NCBI RefSeq assembly: GCF_004345365.1
Contig: NZ_SLVF01000001.1
Location: 310,001-374,000 of the forward strand
Source of the DNA: Kribbella sp. VKM Ac-2568
Lineage (GTDB): Bacteria; Actinomycetota; Actinomycetes; Propionibacteriales; Kribbellaceae
Length of the DNA stretch: 64,000 bases
Direction of reading: 5' to 3'
A program made the translations under genes and the position numbers. The number at the start of each line of letters is the position of its first letter. The first letter of the stretch is position 1. This document shows positions 1-7,833 of the stretch, piece by piece. The notes under the pieces are model-generated. The model searched no databases. It had not been told where the DNA came from and saw only the letters and a list, made by a program, of their open reading frames with translations.

Positions 1-519
1 CCAGGCTGCCGCGACCGCCCACCTTGGTGTGGCGGTCAGTGCCTGCCTGCGGCCGCTGCACCCAAAGCAGGTCGGGTCCAGTTGGCGTTGCCGAGCCAGA
101 GCCGTCCCGGCCAGCAGTGCCGCTCCGGCGAGTGCACCGAACCGGCTGAGCGTCCCAGGCAGGTCCCAGGGGATCCCCAGACCCGGCAGCACGCCGCCGA
201 CAACGTCCAGGAGAGCCATCGCGGACACGGCGATCCACCCAGTGGCCGCCGCCCACAGCAGCCCGATCACCAGCCGGTACTGCGGCCAGGTGGTCGCCGC
301 GACCACCAGAGCCGCGCTGACCAGGCAGGCCGCCACCGACGGCCAGTCGGGGATCAGCAGGTCGCCACCCGGGAACTTCCACGCCGGCGCGTGCCCGGTG
401 GCGAACCAGACCCGCACGAGGCCGTAGGCGGTTGCCCAGCCAAGGGTCAGCCGGGGGACCCAGCTCATCCAGGCTGGAGGCACCCGCGCCACGTCCGGAG
501 TACGCGCGATCGTCGTCAT
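1..519 (-). CDS. Partial integral membrane protein, unknown function
   Basis: The frame starts at an ATG at 519 and leaves the window at its left edge after 173 residues, so the C-terminus is missing. GAGGCTGAGGTC just before the ATG can serve as ribosome binding site. Hydrophobic stretches at about residues 24-40, 61-78, 82-105 and 127-141 suggest at least four membrane helices. A Pro/Trp-rich segment (residues 14-21, PPAWMSWV) precedes the first, and a CFGC pair (151-154) sits in an Arg-rich part after the last visible helix. I do not recognise the family. It is transcribed away from sdaA, so the roughly 140 bases between its start and the riboswitch must hold divergent promoters. Confidence 0.6.
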   Translation of the reverse strand, partial: MTTIARTPDVARVPPAWMSWVPRLTLGWATAYGLVRVWFATGHAPAWKFPGGDLLIPDWPSVAACLVSAALVVAATTWPQYRLVIGLLWAAATGWIAVSAMALLDVVGGVLPGLGIPWDLPGTLSRFGALAGAALLAGTALARQRQLDPTCFGCSGRRQALTATPRWAVAAAW

Positions 520-659
520 GACCTCAGCCTCGCCGCGGGCGGCTGGGGCCGGATCCATCGTGAGAGGGAACCGCCTCCATCGCCGGATTGACGGGCGTGG
601 CGGCAGCGCCGTACCGTCCAGGCGTCTGACAACTGCCGACAACTACACAGCAGCCGCAT

Positions 660-765
660 GAACCCGTGCGGGAGAGACCCGGGCTCGAACCGGGCGCCGT
701 AGGAGCAACTCTCCCCAAGAATCTCTCAGGCACCTTCACCGCACGGGCGAGGCACCTCTGAAGGG
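660..765 (+). promoter_or_regulatory. Glycine riboswitch (gcvT element), single aptamer
   Basis: The leader of sdaA carries the conserved glycine-aptamer blocks in order: GGGAGAGACC (670-679), CGCCGTAGGAGCAACTC near 695-711, GAATCTCTCAGGCA (719-732) and GGGCGAGGCACCTCTG (745-760). CCCGTGCGG (663-671) and CCGCACGGG (739-747) are perfectly complementary. I see one full aptamer. The 60 bases between it and the start codon (766-828) lack a second GAATCTCTCAGG block, although they could hold a small ghost stem plus the expression platform. In actinobacteria this element commonly switches on glycine/serine catabolic genes when glycine is high; here the target is serine deaminase. The 520-659 stretch upstream shows nothing else I can name. 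Confidence 0.9.
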
Positions 766-828
766 CAGCAGCCCAACAGAGCGGGGAGGCTAACCAATCG
801 GTCAACGACGACCGGAAGGAACCTCCAC

Positions 829-2202
829 ATGGCGATCAGTGTTTTCGATCTGTTCAGCATCGGGATCGGCCCGTCGAGCTCCCACACCGTGGGGCCGATG
901 CGAGCCGCCCGCACCTTCGCTCTCGGCCTGGCCGACGACGGCCTGCTGGACCGTACGACGGCCGTCGAGTCCCAGTTGTTCGGCTCGCTCGGCGCGACCG
1001 GTCACGGGCACGGCAGCAACAAGGCGGTCATCCTCGGCCTCGAGGGGGAGGACCCCGAGACGGTCGACACCCGCTCGGTCGACAGCCGGGTCGCCGCGAT
1101 CCGCGAGGCCGGCAGGCTGCGGCTCGCCGGACGGCACGAGATCGCCTTCGACGAGAACACCCAGCTCGTCATGCACCGGCGCAAGGCGCTGCCGTACCAC
1201 CCGAACGGGATGACGTTCGTCGCCCGCGCGGCCGACGGTTCCTGTCTGCGCGAGCGGACGTACTACTCGGTCGGCGGCGGGTTCGTGGTCGACGAGAACG
1301 CCGCGGCCGGGGACCGGATCGTGCAGGACCGGACACCGCTCAAGTACCCGTTCCTGTCCGGCGCCGAGCTGCTCGACCGGTGCCGCGAGTCACAGCTGCC
1401 GATCAGCGAGGTGATGCTCGCGAACGAGCTGGCCTGGCGGACCGAGCCGGAGATCCGGGCCGGCCTGCTGCACATCTGGCAGGTGATGCAGAACTGCGTC
1501 GACGAAGGGTGTGAGACCGAGGGCACGCTGCCGGGCGGCCTGAAGGTGCCGCGCCGCGCGCACTCGCTGCACCAGAAGCTGTGCAGCGACAAGTGGTCGG
1601 TGGACCCGCTGAAGGTGATGGACTGGGTCAACCTGTTCGCGCTCGCGGTGAACGAGCAGAACGCCTCCGGTGGCCGGATCGTCACCGCGCCGACGAACGG
1701 TGCCGCGGGCATCATTCCCGCGGTGCTGCACTACTACCGCCGGTTCGTGCCCGGCGCGACCGAGGACGGCGTCGTCCGGTTCCTGCTCGCGGCCGCGGCG
1801 ATCGGCGTGCTCTACAAGGAGAACGCGTCGATCTCCGGTGCCGAGGTCGGCTGCCAGGGCGAGGTCGGCTCGGCCTGCTCGATGGCCGCGGCCGGCCTGT
1901 GCGAGGTGCTGGGCGGGACTCCGGAGCAGGTCGAGAACGCCGCCGAGATCGCGATGGAGCACAACCTCGGGCTGACCTGCGACCCGGTCGGCGGGCTGGT
2001 CCAGATCCCGTGCATCGAGCGCAACGCGATGGCCTCGGTGAAGGCGATCAACGCGGCCCGGATGGCGATGCACGGCGACGGCGTGCACGTGGTCACTCTG
2101 GACAAGGTGATCAAGACGATGCGCGAGACCGGCGCCGACATGAAGGTCAAGTACAAGGAGACCTCGCGCGGCGGCCTCGCCGTCAACGTCATCGAGTGCT
2201 GA
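829..2202 (+). CDS. sdaA: L-serine ammonia-lyase (iron-sulfur, single-chain)
   Basis: Converts L-serine to pyruvate and ammonia in the cytosol using a [4Fe-4S] cluster. The 457-residue length is typical of the fused beta-alpha single-chain type. The beta-domain signature [10 protein letters not shown] is at residues 14-23. Three cysteines in the expected cluster contexts are Cys342 (GCQGEVGS), Cys384 (LTCDPVGG) and Cys395 (QIPCIERN), spaced as in characterised enzymes of this type. The ATG at 829 follows GGAAGGAACC. The gene sits directly behind a glycine riboswitch, so expression is probably tied to glycine level through glycine-serine interconversion. Its stop is only 4 bases from the end of the convergent hydrolase gene. 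Confidence 0.96.
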   Translation: MAISVFDLFSIGIGPSSSHTVGPMRAARTFALGLADDGLLDRTTAVESQLFGSLGATGHGHGSNKAVILGLEGEDPETVDTRSVDSRVAAIREAGRLRLAGRHEIAFDENTQLVMHRRKALPYHPNGMTFVARAADGSCLRERTYYSVGGGFVVDENAAAGDRIVQDRTPLKYPFLSGAELLDRCRESQLPISEVMLANELAWRTEPEIRAGLLHIWQVMQNCVDEGCETEGTLPGGLKVPRRAHSLHQKLCSDKWSVDPLKVMDWVNLFALAVNEQNASGGRIVTAPTNGAAGIIPAVLHYYRRFVPGATEDGVVRFLLAAAAIGVLYKENASISGAEVGCQGEVGSACSMAAAGLCEVLGGTPEQVENAAEIAMEHNLGLTCDPVGGLVQIPCIERNAMASVKAINAARMAMHGDGVHVVTLDKVIKTMRETGADMKVKYKETSRGGLAVNVIEC

Positions 2203-2206
2203 CGGG

Positions 2207-2893
2207 TCAGCGGGTGGTCGCCGCCACCGCTGCCGGGTCCTCGACGTGGGCGTTGTGGCCGAGGCCGGGCAGGGTGACGACCTGATCGTGCAGCGCGGTG
2301 AGTTCGGCGTCGGTGTTCATCGGGTCGAGCTCACCGCGCGCCAGCACCACGTCGGCCTGGCTCTCGGCGATGAGCCTCGCCATCTCGGGGGCACCCACCC
2401 CGAAGGCCCGCGGATCCAGCGCCAGCCGCCACTTCTCACCTTCCCGCGCCAGACCGTGGTCCACCGCGTCACTGGCCGGATCGACGAGTCCCTGGAGCCC
2501 CGAGACCTTGAGGTACCGCGCGGCCGCCTCGTCCCGGGTCTCGAACCAGGCCACCGGCTTCGCCGCCAGCGCCGCCGCCCGCGCCAGGTCCTCCTCGGAC
2601 CACGCGACCTTTACGCCGAGCGCGACCACCCGGTCCACCTGTACGTCGTACCGGCCGCTGGCGAGCTCGAGTGCGAGCACCCCGCCGAGGGAGTGCCCCA
2701 GCACCGTGAGACCTCGGCGTACCGGCAGGCTCTCGGCGACGGCCGCCGCCATCGACCCGAAGCTGTACTCCGGCAGTGGTGCGGCCGAGCCGTGGCCTGG
2801 CAGGTCCGGGGCGAACCACCGGTCAGGTGAGGGCCAGCCGTCCCAGACCCGGGCGGTGGCGCCGAGTCCGTGCAGCAGGAGTCCGCTAGTCAT
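2207..2893 (-). CDS. Alpha/beta hydrolase
   Basis: A 228-residue alpha/beta-hydrolase-fold protein. The oxyanion-hole motif LLHGLG is near the N-terminus (residues 6-11). The nucleophile elbow GHSLGG follows a beta strand (LTVLGHSLGG). The acid is probably the Asp in ARGELDP and the catalytic His lies in LPGLGHNAH. A lid-like helical insertion between elbow and acid is Ala/Glu-rich. No signal peptide is visible, so it is cytosolic. Substrate cannot be told; this family covers esterases, lactonases and epoxide or haloalkane hydrolases, and the charged catalytic acid position is compatible with an esterase. It is convergent with sdaA and I see no operon partner. Confidence 0.85.
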   Translation of the reverse strand: MTSGLLLHGLGATARVWDGWPSPDRWFAPDLPGHGSAAPLPEYSFGSMAAAVAESLPVRRGLTVLGHSLGGVLALELASGRYDVQVDRVVALGVKVAWSEEDLARAAALAAKPVAWFETRDEAAARYLKVSGLQGLVDPASDAVDHGLAREGEKWRLALDPRAFGVGAPEMARLIAESQADVVLARGELDPMNTDAELTALHDQVVTLPGLGHNAHVEDPAAVAATTR

Positions 2894-3070
2894 GGGAGCA
2901 GGCTGGCACAGGATCGTGCGGTCTGCCCGTCCACCAGCGAGCCGTTGCTGACTCTCTGTGCAGGGTTGATCGCAGTCAGGTCATCTTGTTGCCTGATATC
3001 GCGTCGTGATGGTGAAAGTAGTTCCAAGGGCTGTTTGAAACGACTGGCCAACCGCTACTCTCCCGGACTT

Positions 3071-3724
3071 GTGAAGCTGTTCTCTGAGGAAGAACCGGCA
3101 GAACGACGCAGGTTCCGGCGTAAGCGTGAGGGGCTTCGCCGGATCGCCGTTCTCGTCGTCGCCCCTGCGGGCGTCTATGCCGTCCTGGTGTCCGTCAGCC
3201 TGCTGGGTGGGCCGCGCCTCGGCGCGCCGCTGATCCCACTGCCCGGCGCCGGTGGTGTCGACGCGACCAGTCCGATCGCCGGCCCGCAGCCGAGTCGTCT
3301 GCCCGCCAAGAACTTCCCGCCCATCCCGCCCGAGGTCTCCAACCCAACCGTGCCGCCGGCCGTCCTGCCGACGGTCGCGCCGTCGACGACCGGCCAGTCG
3401 ACCGGCGACCGCTCGACCACCGGCCGGTCGGCGGATGACCCGTCGACCTCCGGCCGATGGAACGAGCGCTCCGTCGCCGACTCGCGGGGCCGGGTCCCCG
3501 GGGCGACCGACCTGCCCGCCGAACCGCAGGTCCCCGGCAGGTCGACGACCAACCCCGCCGAACACCCCGACCCGTCCATCCCGCCGACCACCAAGACCCC
3601 GCCTCCGACGACCGACCCGCCGCCACCCCCGGACACCCCGAGCAACCCACCGGACAATCCGGACGAGCCCGACCAGCCGTCCCTGACCGACGCCTTGCTC
3701 GGCCTGCTCGACAAGATCCTCTAG
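3071..3724 (+). CDS. Proline-rich single-helix protein, paralog 1
   Basis: Start chosen at GTG 3071 because the two paralogs downstream start at the same distance (about 24 residues) before the helix. The 217-residue product has a short Arg-rich cytoplasmic N-terminus (ERRRFRRKRE, residues 11-20), one membrane helix (about 24-44), the shared motif SLLGGP then PLIP (43-56), and a long Pro/Thr/Ser tail that is probably outside the membrane. The tail ends in SLTDALLGLLDKIL, which could form a terminal amphipathic helix. I do not recognise a named family. Close relatives start at 5853 and 7080, and a decayed C-terminus at 6601 matches this copy best. Context next to a polysaccharide synthase suggests an envelope role, which is inference. 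Confidence 0.75.
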   Translation: MKLFSEEEPAERRRFRRKREGLRRIAVLVVAPAGVYAVLVSVSLLGGPRLGAPLIPLPGAGGVDATSPIAGPQPSRLPAKNFPPIPPEVSNPTVPPAVLPTVAPSTTGQSTGDRSTTGRSADDPSTSGRWNERSVADSRGRVPGATDLPAEPQVPGRSTTNPAEHPDPSIPPTTKTPPPTTDPPPPPDTPSNPPDNPDEPDQPSLTDALLGLLDKIL

Positions 3725-3939
3725 GTGTGCTCGGCCAGACGTTGGTGACACATGAGGCCGGAGCAGTAGCTGGTTCAGGGCCTGTCAATCGAGCCGCAGG
3801 AACACCATCCGGGGACCTCGGACAAGAAATACCGTGTCCGCGGTCCCGTCTCGGTGTCCCCACCCCCACAACCAGCGCCGCCACCGCTCGGCCGAGAGGG
3901 TCACCAACGTCCTGGCCGGCAACATCTAGTGCGCCCGAG

Positions 3940-4647
3940 CTACCAGGGGACGACGCCGATCAGACTGAGGTACTGGCCGGTGGGTCCTTCGGGCGTGATG
4001 GTTGCGAGGCGGACGATGATCTCGGCGCCTTGCTCGATGGTCTGGGGACCGGTGTGGGCGTTGAGGTCGGTGGCGGTGTAGCCGGGGTCGACCGCGTTGA
4101 TACGCAGGTGCGGGAACTGGTGCGCGTATTGCGCGGTGATCATGTTCAACGCGGACTTGGATGCGGCATAGGCGGGCGCCGAGATCCAGCCCGGGACGGT
4201 TGCCTCACGGGCCTGCGGATCAGTGGCGGCGGTGACAGAGCCAAGACCGCTGCTGACGTTGACGATCACGCCGGTACTACTTGCCTCTAGCAACGGCAGG
4301 AACGCGTGCAGGACCCGCACGGGTCCGAACACGTTGGTGTCGAAGACCGCCTGGTAGTCGTCCCCGGTCAGCTCCGCCGCAGGCGTGGCCGGACCGGCGA
4401 TCCCGGCGTTGTTGACGAGGACGTCGAGTCCGCCTGCTTCGTCGGCGATCAGCTTCGCCGCTGCCTCCACCGACTCTTCGTTCGTGACATCGAGCTGGAC
4501 AGCTCGGCCGCCCAGCTCGTCAGCCGCCTGGCGGCCGCGTTCGAGGTCGCGGGCGCCAACGTAAACGGTGTGGCCGGCGGCGATCAGTTGGCGGGCGGTC
4601 TCGTAGCCGAGACCCTTGTTGGCTCCGGTGATCAGTGTTGTGGTCAT
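3940..4647 (-). CDS. SDR family NAD(P)-dependent oxidoreductase
   Basis: A 235-residue classical short-chain dehydrogenase. The cofactor motif TGANKGLG is at residues 7-14, the structural NNAG motif follows (VLVNNAG), and the active site has the serine in NVSSGLG with YAASK as the Tyr-x-x-x-Lys pair. A single Rossmann domain and no signal peptide place it in the cytosol as an NAD(P)H-linked carbonyl or alcohol oxidoreductase of unknown substrate. ATG at 4647. It is divergent from an HTH regulator about 100 bases away, an arrangement that usually means the regulator controls the SDR. The 3725-3939 stretch after its stop holds no gene I can support. Confidence 0.92.
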   Translation of the reverse strand: MTTTLITGANKGLGYETARQLIAAGHTVYVGARDLERGRQAADELGGRAVQLDVTNEESVEAAAKLIADEAGGLDVLVNNAGIAGPATPAAELTGDDYQAVFDTNVFGPVRVLHAFLPLLEASSTGVIVNVSSGLGSVTAATDPQAREATVPGWISAPAYAASKSALNMITAQYAHQFPHLRINAVDPGYTATDLNAHTGPQTIEQGAEIIVRLATITPEGPTGQYLSLIGVVPW

Positions 4648-4750
4648 GTCCCTCAGGCTGCTTGCTGCTCATGGGGACAGCTAGAGCACCGCATGTCCTA
4701 GGGACTGGCAGTACCAGGCTCGTTTGGGGAGCGGCGGACATACTGGCGAG

Positions 4751-5605
4751 GTGGGAGAACTCGGAAGGACGCTGCACGCCTGGCGAGATCGTGTGACGCC
4801 GGTCGAGGCCGGCTTGCCCAAGGGGGACAGGCGGCGAGCTCCAGGACTCCGGCGCGAGGAGCTGGCGCAACTGGCCGGTCTCTCGGTCGACTACGTGATC
4901 CGGCTCGAACAAGGCAGGTCGTCCGCGCCGTCGGTCCAGGTGCTCACCGCACTGGCCCGGGCGCTCCGGCTGAATGATGCCGAGCGCAACCATCTGTTCG
5001 TGCTCGCGGGTCAGGTCGAGCCGGCGCCCGGCCGCATCTCGGCGTACATCCCTCCTGGTGTGCAGCGGCTGGTCGACCAGCTGGAAGGTGCGCCGCTCAG
5101 CGTGTGCGACGCGGCGTGGACGATGATCAGCTGGAATCCTCTCTGGGCAGCGCTCATCGGTGATCCCTCGGAGCTGCGGGGCCGGCACCGCAACATCATC
5201 TGGCGGCACTTCTCCGCGGCTTCGCAGGACGGCGCGGTCGGCGGGTTCGGCCGGGTCGTCCAGACGCCCGAGCAGGCGGAGCACTTCATGGAAGCGATGG
5301 TGACCGACCTGCGTGCCGCGGCCGCGCGCTATCCGAAGGATCCCGACCTGCGAGCCCTGATCGACGAGCTCCGCGCCGGCAGTGAGCTGTTCGCGCGGCT
5401 GTGGGAAGAACCGGTCATCGCCTTCCACGGGTCCGAGCGCAAGACGGTGAACCATCCGGAGCTGGGCGCGATCACCCTCGACTGCGATGTCCTCACCGTC
5501 CCGGGCAGCGACCTGCGCATCGTCGTCTACACTGCGGCGCCCGGCTCCGACGCGGCCGAGAAACTCCGCCTGCTGTCGGTCGTCGGCCTGCAATCGATGA
5601 GGTAA
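4751..5605 (+). CDS. Helix-turn-helix regulator with MmyB-like ligand domain
   Basis: The N-terminal XRE-type helix-turn-helix contains the hallmark LRREELAQLAGLSVDYV followed by RLEQGR, and the rest (about residues 95-285) matches the layout of the MmyB-like sensor domain (WNPLWAAL, a conserved Trp region, and FHGSERKTVNHPELG near the end). This family often represses an adjacent divergent SDR and is thought to bind a small hydrophobic ligand. Start chosen at GTG 4751 (284 residues); a TTG at 4724 would add nine poorly conserved residues but has the better upstream GGGGAG-like sequence. The partner gene is the SDR ending at 4647, so 4648-4750 should contain the operator. Confidence 0.88.
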   Translation: MGELGRTLHAWRDRVTPVEAGLPKGDRRRAPGLRREELAQLAGLSVDYVIRLEQGRSSAPSVQVLTALARALRLNDAERNHLFVLAGQVEPAPGRISAYIPPGVQRLVDQLEGAPLSVCDAAWTMISWNPLWAALIGDPSELRGRHRNIIWRHFSAASQDGAVGGFGRVVQTPEQAEHFMEAMVTDLRAAAARYPKDPDLRALIDELRAGSELFARLWEEPVIAFHGSERKTVNHPELGAITLDCDVLTVPGSDLRIVVYTAAPGSDAAEKLRLLSVVGLQSMR

Positions 5606-5852
5606 TTCCGGCGCTCACGAGTATCGAGTCCGGGCAATTCCGGAAATGCGGCGAAGGCGGTGGCTGACGGCAACAATAGCGGCTGTGATGACGCACAGCG
5701 ACCGGCTGATCGCCTTGTGATGATGCCGTTCCTCGCGCGGGCGCAGGATATCCCGCGCTGAACCGGCGGATATCGGGCGTGGTTAATTAGTGTCTTCTCC
5801 TCCCGCTGGAAGTGGCGTAATCTGCCGAACCTGGGGCTGCTGGGGGGAAATC

Positions 5853-6560
5853 ATGAACACATTCTTTGGTCAGACGGCCGTTGCCGGTCAGGCCGGGCGG
5901 CGCAGTCGCGTTCGCCGCAGGGCGGCGATGCTGGTGATCGCACCGACGTCCGCCTACCTATTGCTGATGACGAGCAGTCTGCTGGGCGGACCGACCTTCA
6001 ACAGTCCGCTGCTGCCCTACGCGGCCGGGCAGGCGCCCACCGAGCCTCAGGCGGGTCTACTGCCTGTCGGTCCGGGCGGCGGCACCTCCGTGTGGATGGA
6101 GGGAATGCCGCCGACGCCAGATGGCGCTGACGACTCGACACCCGTCGGCCCAGGCGACCCGGCGCTGGATGTCAAACTGCCTGACGTCGTTGTGCCTGCC
6201 GGTACGGCGAACCGGGGCGCGCCGACGGTCGGACAGCAACAGCCAGGTTCGACCGGGACCGCGTCGGCAGGCAAGACCCAGCCCAAGACTGGAACGCAGA
6301 CCTCGCCGACCAAGCAGACGACCACCTCGAAGACTGGCACCACCACGGCGTCGAAGCCCGCCACCAAACCGACCGCGCCGACTACCTCGCAGCCGACCCA
6401 GCCGGCCGAGCCGCCCGCGGCGCCGCCGCCGGCTGAAGAGCCGGCCGACCCGCCGGCGGCCTCGGGGCCGCTGGAGCCCGTGGTCGAGATCCTGACACCC
6501 GTGGTCGATCCAGTGGTCGACCTGCTCGAAGGCGTCGGCGGACTGCTCGGCGGCCCGTAA
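5853..6560 (+). CDS. Proline-rich single-helix protein, paralog 2
   Basis: 235 residues from ATG 5853, which follows TGGGGGGAAATC, a strong ribosome binding site. The layout copies the gene at 3071: basic N-terminus (GRRSRVRRRAAM, 15-26), helix about 24-43 with APTSAY, then SSLLGGP (41-47) and PLLP (52-55). The tail is rich in Thr, Pro, Lys and Ala, with TSKTGTTTASKPATKPT-like low complexity, and ends in a hydrophobic, Val/Leu/Gly-rich stretch (VVDLLEGVGGLLGG) unlike the other two copies. The basic side plus helix predicts an N-in, C-out type II anchor. Function unknown. A decayed copy of a related C-terminus begins 40 bases after its stop. Confidence 0.78.
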   Translation: MNTFFGQTAVAGQAGRRSRVRRRAAMLVIAPTSAYLLLMTSSLLGGPTFNSPLLPYAAGQAPTEPQAGLLPVGPGGGTSVWMEGMPPTPDGADDSTPVGPGDPALDVKLPDVVVPAGTANRGAPTVGQQQPGSTGTASAGKTQPKTGTQTSPTKQTTTSKTGTTTASKPATKPTAPTTSQPTQPAEPPAAPPPAEEPADPPAASGPLEPVVEILTPVVDPVVDLLEGVGGLLGGP

Positions 6561-6600
6561 CGGCGTTGTGAGACGGGCTGTCCGCTTGACCAGCCGCCGC

Positions 6601-6744
6601 GCCGAACCCCAGGCCCCGGGCAGTTCGACAACTCACCCCGAGGAACCCACCGGGTACGCCAGGAAACCCGGACGAAGCAGGCGACCCGAACCTCCGACGC
6701 TCACCGATGCCCTGGTGGCGCTGCTCGCCAAGCTGCACCTCTGA
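6601..6744 (+). pseudogene. Decayed C-terminus of a fourth proline-rich paralog
   Basis: In the frame starting at 6601 the sequence reads AEPQAPGSSTTHPEEP, a degenerate Arg/Gly patch, then EPPTLTDALVALLAKLHL and a TGA at 6742. The intact paralog 1 ends AEPQVPGRSTTNPAEHP ... QPSLTDALLGLLDKIL, so both ends of the tail are recognisable while the middle Pro/Thr region has shrunk. There is no helix-coding part; a GTG at 6568 could open a 58-residue frame but it has no ribosome binding site. I read this as the 3' remnant of a lost paralog left by unequal recombination between tandem copies. Confidence 0.7.
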
Positions 6745-7079
6745 CTACTGCGGCGAACTGCGCCTGCCCGGTGTGGTCGCGCAGCAATGTGGGCGGCCTG
6801 CGATCCCTGGCCCTGATCGAGGACCCGGCGGGGCGTTTCGCGCATTCTGTGCGGGGTACCGAGAGGAATTGACACACCACGGTGGCGTGGAAGCGGACGG
6901 CGAGGAAATGACCACAGCGCTGGAAACCCTGGGGAACTTGCGGTAGCGCTGCATCACTGTCTGGCGGTCCTGGTGCTGGGGTGCCCACCTGCCGATCGCG
7001 AGGTCAAGAACTTTCCATGCCCTGTCGAAGCCATCGAAAGGGCAAGTCTCCGATTGGGGTCCGTCATGGGGGAGTATTC
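6745..7079. other. Intergenic stretch before paralog 3
   Basis: About 335 bases between the decayed copy and paralog 3. No frame here has the look of a gene. A frame ending at 6946 encodes only an unrecognised, acidic tail. The last 15 bases hold the GGGGGAG ribosome binding site of paralog 3. The lower GC part near 7000-7040 may contain its promoter, but I cannot place -35 and -10 boxes with confidence. Confidence 0.4.
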
Positions 7080-7820
7080 ATGAATCCGCTTTTCAAACAA
7101 CCTGTTTTCGTCGATCCCACCGGTCGCCGCGGCCGCAGGCTCCGCAGGATCGGCGTCGTGATCGCCGCGCCGGTGTCGGCCTATCTGGCGCTGATGATCA
7201 GTAGCGTGCTGGGCGGGCCGACGATCCACACTCCGCTGCTGCCGCTGCCAGAGGCAGCCGGCGCCAAGGCTGTCAGCCCGGTCGCGCAGCCGCAGCCTCC
7301 GCACCCTCCGGTCGACGGGCTCGGCGGCAGGACCGACACGGTGCCGAGGCTTCCGCTGCCGGCGACAGATGTGGTCGCCAACTGGCCGGGCGGCTCGAAG
7401 CCGCCGCCGGTCGGCAAGGCAGGCGTCCCCGGATCGGAGCAGGCGGCCGGTAGCGCTGCGCCGACTGCCGATGGTCAGGCGCCCGCCGCGAAGCCCTCGA
7501 CTTCCCGGCCGACCGGGACGCAACCGTCGGCGGCGGCAAAGCCGTCGACCGCGCCCAAGCCGCCGACCGCGGCGAAGCCGTCCACCGAGACGAAACCGTC
7601 GACGGCGACCCAGCCGTCCACGGTGAATGAGCCGGCTGCGCCGACCCCGCCGACCGTGGATCCGCCCGTAGACCCGCCTGCCACCCCGGACGTGCCGGCG
7701 CCGTCCGTGCCCGCCGAACCCGACGTCACGCCGCCGCCAGTGTCCGCCGTCCCCGACGTCACGCCACCGGTGGCGGGGGTCGTGGAAGGTACGGGAGACC
7801 CGCAGGGGCTGGGAAAGTGA
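7080..7820 (+). CDS. Proline-rich single-helix protein, paralog 3
   Basis: 246 residues from ATG 7080, preceded by GGGGGAG at ideal spacing. Same plan as the genes at 3071 and 5853: MNPLF start (compare MNTFF in paralog 2), basic patch GRRGRRLRR (15-23), one helix (about 24-43, APVSAYLALM), SSVLGGP (41-47) and PLLPLP (52-57). The long tail repeats Pro-Ser-Thr blocks such as AKPSTAPKPPTAAKPSTETK (about residues 155-180). It ends 13 bases before the deacetylase/glycosyltransferase gene on the same strand, so the two are probably co-transcribed. That coupling is the best hint that the family serves extracellular polysaccharide export or anchoring. No cysteine pair, sortase motif or known domain is visible. 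Confidence 0.8.
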   Translation: MNPLFKQPVFVDPTGRRGRRLRRIGVVIAAPVSAYLALMISSVLGGPTIHTPLLPLPEAAGAKAVSPVAQPQPPHPPVDGLGGRTDTVPRLPLPATDVVANWPGGSKPPPVGKAGVPGSEQAAGSAAPTADGQAPAAKPSTSRPTGTQPSAAAKPSTAPKPPTAAKPSTETKPSTATQPSTVNEPAAPTPPTVDPPVDPPATPDVPAPSVPAEPDVTPPPVSAVPDVTPPVAGVVEGTGDPQGLGK

Positions 7821-7833
7821 CAGCCGGACGGTC

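Noticed and set aside
766..828. Second glycine aptamer
   Set aside because: No second GAATCTCTCAGG or GCCGAAGGAGCAA-like block; only a possible ghost stem.
3400..3660. CRISPR-like or minisatellite array in the proline-rich genes
   Set aside because: Repetition comes from Pro/Thr/Ser codons in a coding frame; there are no regular spacers.
3725..3939. A remnant gene ending AERVTNVLAGNI at about 3929
   Set aside because: The frame is short, has no start signal and matches no family I know; too little to annotate.
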